A stretch of 57,521 bases of DNA from Cochliopodium minus (lineage: Eukaryota > Discosea > Himatismenida > Cochliopodiidae), in the NCBI GenBank assembly GCA_024220525.1, contig JAMYWO010000056.1, forward strand, positions 56,081 to 113,601. Direction: 5' to 3'. This document shows positions 52,405 through 57,521 of the stretch, piece by piece. Under the pieces are notes generated by a model. That model was not told the DNA's origin, searched no databases, and saw only the letters and a list, made by a program, of their open reading frames with translations. Position 1 is the stretch's first letter, and each line of letters starts with the position of its first letter. Position numbers and translations under genes: made by a program.

Positions 52405-52836
52405 TTTTTTTTTTGATTTGGATTTGAAATACACTGACATCAAATTTGTGATCACAACAAAGTTTGATATATACGAGATAGGATCCAATTCGATTTTTAT
52501 TTTTTGATATTTAAAATTTACAGATATGTCTTAAATAGGAATATTAAAATATTATTGAAAAAAGGGAGTCATTCCAGAAGAAATAAGTTAAGAATGATTG
52601 TTTTTTTTTAAATTTAATTTAACCAATAATTTTTTTCATTCTAATGAACGCGTGTGATCAATTTTGAAAATATAATAAAATATAATAAAAAAGATTTTCA
52701 ATCTACCAACAATTGAAATTCAATATAAATAATGATGATCAAAATGATCAAAGATTGTGAACCATATATATAAAAGAAAAAAATAATTTTCGAAAATCGA
52801 AAAAAAAAAAATTATATATAATAAATAAACTTTTTT
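52405..52836. other. Intergenic, no gene seen
   Basis: About 430 nt between two - strand genes, holding the ABC promoter and the 3' UTR of the monooxygenase. Contains a long T-run and several TATAATAAAA-like AT words. No supported gene. Confidence 0.6.
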
Positions 52837-54470
52837 CTAAATCATTTTCAATGAAATCATTTCCTTAATGATCAGTTCTTCAATATTCTCACCAGTATTA
52901 GAATTAATCCCTTTACTACGGACCAAATCAAGGAGGTTTTGGTTGATCTTCCTCTCCTTGAAGCTCTCAGAATTCAAAATATTGGGATGATGAAAAGTAT
53001 CCACTCTTTCTCTATAAATCAAAATAAAAAGTATGAGTGCTTAGAAAAATTTTCAATTAAAATACCCTGATTTACTTACCTAGATTTCATGACTTTGGGA
53101 CTGACTCTGGCCAACATTTCTCTTTCGAAATTGTACACACCTTGCTCAACACTCCCCGATTTCAAAAGAACTTCGCAAAAATGAACACCATCTATCATCG
53201 CTTGATTAGCTCCCTGACCCTTAAACGGAAGCATTGGGTGCTAATAAAAGTTTTAGGTTTTTGATTTTAATAAAGTTTTTGATTTAATTGAAAAAAAATT
53301 GTCATACCATCGCATCACCCAACAAAACAATCTTGTTGTTAAGAGAATTATCTGGATTTACTAATTCTCGGTCATATGCACAAACTCCCATAATATTTTC
53401 CAAAGAAGTGGAGTGTATCATAGAAGGTACAGGCTCATGCCAATCAGCACATCTAAAAAAAATTCACATTAAAAACAAAAAAACTAAAACTAAAAACAGT
53501 ACTTATTTTAAATAAAAAAAAAAAACAAACCAAACTTTTTTTAAAAAAAGTTGAAAATAAATTTACCTTTTTAAAATTTCTTCCTTTAATTTATTTGGAT
53601 TACTTTTGAGTTCCAAAGCTTCTTTTTCTTCAATGGGAAAAGATATCTGCCACATGATGTTTTTGGATGGATCGTCCCCCAGAAACGGCATGGCGAACAA
53701 CCTAGTGTTTCCATTGACTGTTTGGAATATTCTTTTGTTCGCTAGGAAATGGTCGGAAGAGGTGATACCCAACACCAGAATCATCTCCAAATAATTTAAT
53801 TTTAGATCTTTAGATTGATCATACTTGAATTTCCTTGTCGAACTATAAATCCTTTTTTGAAAGCGGAGATTATTTAATTTAATGATTATAATTGCCAAAT
53901 ATAGTTACCCATCACATCCTATGACGAGATCTGCATGTACGTCTTCATCTTTGAATTGTATTTTCAAAGCATTTTGATCATACTCGTTGATATCCACCAA
54001 TTCCTTATTCCAATGGATATCAAGTTGGGAAATGTGCTTATATTCTTCATAGAGAATCCTCCTCATATTTTGCCTGCTGATATGCAGATTATGATTCCTT
54101 GTTTTGGAATCATTATTAGGCCAAAAAATAGTGCCAAAAAAAGAAACAAGATCACCTTTATAATCGAAAATGAAATGGCTTCGAGAAGGAGTATCCAATT
54201 GATAGACTTTTTCGAAAACATTAGGTCCAAAACTTCTTATAGCTTTGATTCCTAGTGATGAATATTTGATTTTGAAGAGTACATGTTTTTATCATTTATT
54301 TGCTTACCTTGTTGAATTGTGAGCCCATATCCCTGTCTCCTTGAATTGAAGGTGGGATCTCTCTCGAATATCTTTATGTTCTCAAAACCATTCTTTTTCA
54401 GCATGATTGCCGATGATAAGCCTGAGAGACCTCCACCAATGATAGCGATTCTTATCTTTTTGTCTATCAT
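52837..54470 (-). CDS. FAD-dependent monooxygenase (aromatic hydroxylase type)
   Basis: Start at 54470: KIRIAIIGGGLSGLSSAIML is the GxGxxG Rossmann entry, followed by a charged strand end IFERDP. HNLHISRQNMRRILYEE, VHADLVIGCDGIYSSTR (DG motif) and NNKIVLLGDAMHPMLPFKGQGANQAM (the second FAD-binding GD-[AS]-x-H-x-x-x-P-x-x-G-Q-G-x-N-x-[AG] motif) are intact. Splice joins at about 54255-54198, 53914-53870, 53581-53454, 53308-53240 and 53078-53022 were checked only for frame at the CDG/IYSS join. It probably hydroxylates an aromatic or polyketide-like substrate using NAD(P)H and O2, but that cannot be told from sequence. No membrane anchor is visible. Confidence 0.88.
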
Positions 54471-54663
54471 CCTTTAATAATGTTCACGTATAATTAAATA
54501 GGGATCAAAAGGGAAAGTAGTACACAATATCTTGTTTGATGATAGATTGAAAAGATTTCTTTGATTTTTTGATTTTCATTTTTTTTTATTTCAAATAAAG
54601 AAGGAATGATATGGGACAATAGATTAGTATCATTTGACAAATTTATTTATTCATTTACATTCC

Positions 54664-55353
54664 TCAAAAAATATAGCAACCACCTTTGTTGCTCTCTATC
54701 TTTAAATCTGTTAAGAAATATTCAACGATATCTTGGAATACTTTTGACAAATTCTTTTGTGTGAGAGAAGAACATTCCATATATTTGATAGCTCCTATCT
54801 CTTTGCTCATAAGCAATCCTCTTTCATAAGTGATGGGACAAGTGTTCTTTTGGGACATTTCAACGATAATATTCGGATCATCCCTCAAATCCAATTTTGT
54901 CCCAACAAGAAAGATTTTTGGATTTGGATCATATTCTCTCAATTCTTTTATCCATTTTTCTTAAAATGTGGAAATATCTTAATAAATTTGAATAGAAGTA
55001 AAGAATTTCAAAAATGGATTGTTATTTTTAGAATAAAATTTCTATTTATGTTTTGAATTACCTTTTACATTATGGAAAGAGTTTGGATTGACCAATGAGA
55101 AACAAATGAGAAAGATCTCTGTTCCAGGATATGAAAGGGGTCTCAATTTATCATAATCTTCTTGCCCTGCAGTATCCCAAAGGGATAACTCAATTCTTTT
55201 GGGATCAACCATAACTCCCGGAGAATAATTATCGAAAACAGTAGGGATATATTCAACAGGAAAAGAATTTGTGGTATAAGTGATCAACATGCAAGTTTTA
55301 CCAACTGCTCCATCTCCAACAAGAACTGTTTTGATTATCTTTAATCTGTTCAT
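54664..55353 (-). CDS. Rho/Rac-family small GTPase
   Basis: Two exons (55353-55062 and 54959-54664) make about 195 residues. G1 GDGAVGKT, switch [12 protein letters not shown] (the Rho effector region), G3 [21 protein letters not shown] (Rho-type), G4 in [11 protein letters not shown] (TKLD), and [10 protein letters not shown] (G5-type CSAL equivalent). The end is KGGCYIF, a CaaX-like box of sequence C-Y-I-F, preceded by few basic residues. It is probably prenylated and would rely on weak electrostatics for membrane binding. It should act as a molecular switch on actin and vesicle traffic. It is divergent from the YchF gene, 153 nt apart, so the promoters may be shared. Confidence 0.95.
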
Positions 55354-55506
55354 TCCAGTTTTTTTTATTTTTAGTTATAAAATTCCATAATTAGAAATTC
55401 CTCAGCATCAAATTTTAGAGTTCTGCTTATATCAGATCATTTCAAAGTATGGTGATTACTTGTATAATTGAAATCACTTCATCTTTATGATTCAAAAAAA
55501 AAAAAA

Positions 55507-57234
55507 ATGAGTGGAGATCATTTTCTGATAGGCTTAATTGGAAAACCAAATGCTGGGAAAAGTAGTTTTTTGAATGCTGCCACTGATGCATCGAATATTG
55601 CCAAAGTGGGAAATTATCCCTTCACCACCATCGAGCCTAACATTGCAGTATCATTATATAATGTGAGTTGGATTTACTGGAATATAATATTTATAGATGA
55701 ATCTAATACATCAAAAGAATATATTAACCATCATAAATATAAAATCCTTTTATAAACTCCTTTTTTTTTATTTCTTTTCTTGATCATCAACCCATAGGTT
55801 GATTGTCCATGCAAAAAATATGGAAAAACTGATAAATGTGGGCCAATGTATGGGAAATGTATAGATGGCAAAAGATCTATCCCTGTGTAAGAAAAGAATA
55901 AAAAAATATGTGAGTGTAATTAATTACTTACCTTTTTGTTTTATTAATAAATGATCAATCAATAAAGAAAATTATTGGATGTGGCAGGTAAAAAAAAAAG
56001 AATGAAAAGTATTTATTAAAAAAAAAGTGTTTTTAAAAAAAGAATGGATACATAAAGAATAAATTTAATATTTTTGTTTTAGTCCTTTTTATTTTTAGGC
56101 TGTTTGTTTTTATTTCTTTATTATTTATTATTTATTACTCATTATTATTTATTTATTTTATTATTTTTTTTATTTATTATTTTTAAAGTTTTTTTTTTAT
56201 TTTTTATTTAAAAAAGGACTTGTTCCAGGAGCTTCAGAAGGACTGGGATTGGGGAACAAATTTCTGGACAACTTGAGAACAGCGTCTGTCCTTCTCCACA
56301 TCATTGACACTTCAGGTAACACCAACGAAAAAGGAGAGCCCACTAAGGGATATGATCCTATGAAGGACATTTACTGGTTGAAGGAAGAAATAATAAAGTA
56401 AAATTTTCATTTTTATGTAAAATATTATAATATTTTTTATTTTTTTTTTAATTTTTAATTTTTTTTATTTTTTATTTTATTTTTTTTTTATTTTTTATTT
56501 TATTTTTAATTATTTTTTATTTTTTATTTTTTTATTCATTATTCAACTTTTTTTATTTTTTTATTGTTAGCTGGATTTATAATAATTTATGGACAAAGTG
56601 GTCTTCAACAGCCAGAAGACATGAAGCTTCGAGTAATTGGACTTTTTTTTAATTATGTTTAAGTTTAACAAACAATTTTTTCATTTCTCAAGGTTTTTAA
56701 TTTTTATTTTTAATAATTTTCATTTTTCTTCATTAAAAATTTTTTTCATTATTTTTTTATTTAAACAAAAAAAAATTTTTAGAAATGAATTATCATCAAA
56801 TTTGATTTTTGATAGTTAACATTTTTTACGATTATCATTTTCTTCATTTTTATCCAAAGTTTTATTTTTAAATTTTTGATTTTTTATTATGATTTTTTGA
56901 TATTAAAAATGATTTTTATTTTCATTGTTTGAATTTTATTTTCATTGTTTCATTTTTTTTTTTTTTTTTTTTTTTTATTCTAGATGCAAAAATAATTGAC
57001 ACGATGCAAGGACAATTATCAGGTTACGGAACGCAAGTGATCCAAACGCAAAGGGTGTTAGACAAACTCAAACTGGCAGACCCCATAACCCTCAAGGACT
57101 GGGATCAAGAGCGAGTGCGATCTTTCGCCGAGGCTTTCGTCGATGAAAGATTCCCTACCATTCTCGTCCTCAATAAGGTTGATAGAAAAGAATCCACCCA
57201 GAACATTTCCAATATCTGTGACAAATTTGGTGAC
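55507..57234 (+). CDS. YchF/OBG-type GTPase (archaeal-like subfamily), N-terminal GTPase half
   Basis: Starts [20 protein letters not shown] (G1). Then [13 protein letters not shown], an insert [20 protein letters not shown] typical of the archaeal YchF group, [20 protein letters not shown] (G3 DVAG; the KLLDVAG part is a 20-nt exon at about 55967-55986), [35 protein letters not shown] and [11 protein letters not shown]. The last exon has [36 protein letters not shown] (G4 NKVD) and DKFGD. The gene runs off the block edge, and its C-terminal half is at 35667-36569. YchF proteins bind ATP or GTP and associate with ribosomes. Exons are separated by T-rich introns. Confidence 0.9.
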
Positions 57235-57279
57235 GTAAAGATATATTTATTTTAATTTGTTTTTTATTTTTTTTACACA

Positions 57280-57521
57280 TCATTGCTCACCTTTTTTGTT
57301 TTTATTTTTTGTTTTTTATTTTTAATTTTTCATCTTTTATTTTTTATTTTTTATTTTTAATTTTTAATTTTTTTGTTATTTATTTTTATTTTTTATTTTT
57401 TATATTTATTTTTTATTTTTTATTATTTATTTTTTAATTTTTTTTTTATTTTTTATTTTTTATTTTTTATTTTTTATTTTTTGTTTTTTATTTTTTATTT
57501 TTTATTTTTCATTTTTTATTT
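57280..57521. repeat. (TTTTTTA)n tract at window end
   Basis: Tandem TTTTTTA/TTTTATT units up to the last base, inside the intron after the last YchF exon. Its complement lies at the block 1 end (22200-22287) and the block 4 start (47852-47940), suggesting the assembly stops wherever this repeat exceeds read length. Confidence 0.85.

Overview
The window is nuclear DNA from an AT-rich, intron-rich unicellular eukaryote. Protein-coding exons are short, introns are GT-AG (one GC-AG), and TAA, TAG and TGA all serve as stops, so the code is standard. The gene set (two-pore channel, ClC channel, Rho GTPase, tandem DEP protein, THH1/TOM1/GPR137-type membrane proteins, repeat-rich surface proteins, saposin-cathepsin) fits a free-living amoeboid or flagellate protist. 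I cannot place it in a phylum from sequence alone. I saw no mobile element, CRISPR array, tRNA or rRNA.

The sequence is a scaffold of four blocks separated by single n characters at 22288, 35666 and 47851, plus a 100-n gap at 17193-17292. Block 1 (1-22287): 3' half of a THH1/TOM1-like gene (+), short-chain dehydrogenase (+), two-pore channel (+), acyl-CoA carboxylase carboxyltransferase fragment (+), TNFAIP8/TIPE-like protein (-), EGF-type membrane protein (-), inactive E2-like protein (-), GPI mannosyltransferase (+), large GLUG-like surface protein (+), LRR-SDR fusion (-). Block 2 (22289-35665): 5' end of a THH1/TOM1 gene (-), RRS1 (+), NMNAT (+), peroxiredoxin-like/LNS2 fusion (+), ClC chloride channel (-), coiled-coil protein (-), short MAT1/TFB3-like RING protein (-), 5' end of a second THH1/TOM1 gene (+). 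Block 3 (35667-47850): 3' half of a YchF-type GTPase (+), alpha/beta hydrolase (-), carboxylesterase (+), saposin-cathepsin (-), tandem DEP protein (+), 3' half of a THH1/TOM1 gene (-). Block 4 (47852-57521): ABCC transporter lacking its second nucleotide-binding domain (-), FAD monooxygenase (-), Rho GTPase (-), 5' half of the YchF GTPase (+).

Three genes are cut at block ends. All three become continuous in phase and strand if the blocks are ordered 4-3-2-1 instead of 1-2-3-4, so the presented order is probably a scaffolding error. The biologically notable items are multi-domain fusions with degenerate catalytic sites (LRR plus a degenerate SDR; a cysteine-less peroxiredoxin plus a phosphatase-like LNS2 domain), a TIPE-family protein outside animals, a saposin-cathepsin fusion, and 11-20 nt micro-exons.

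The genes look like an ordinary mixture of housekeeping and membrane functions, not one coordinated pathway.
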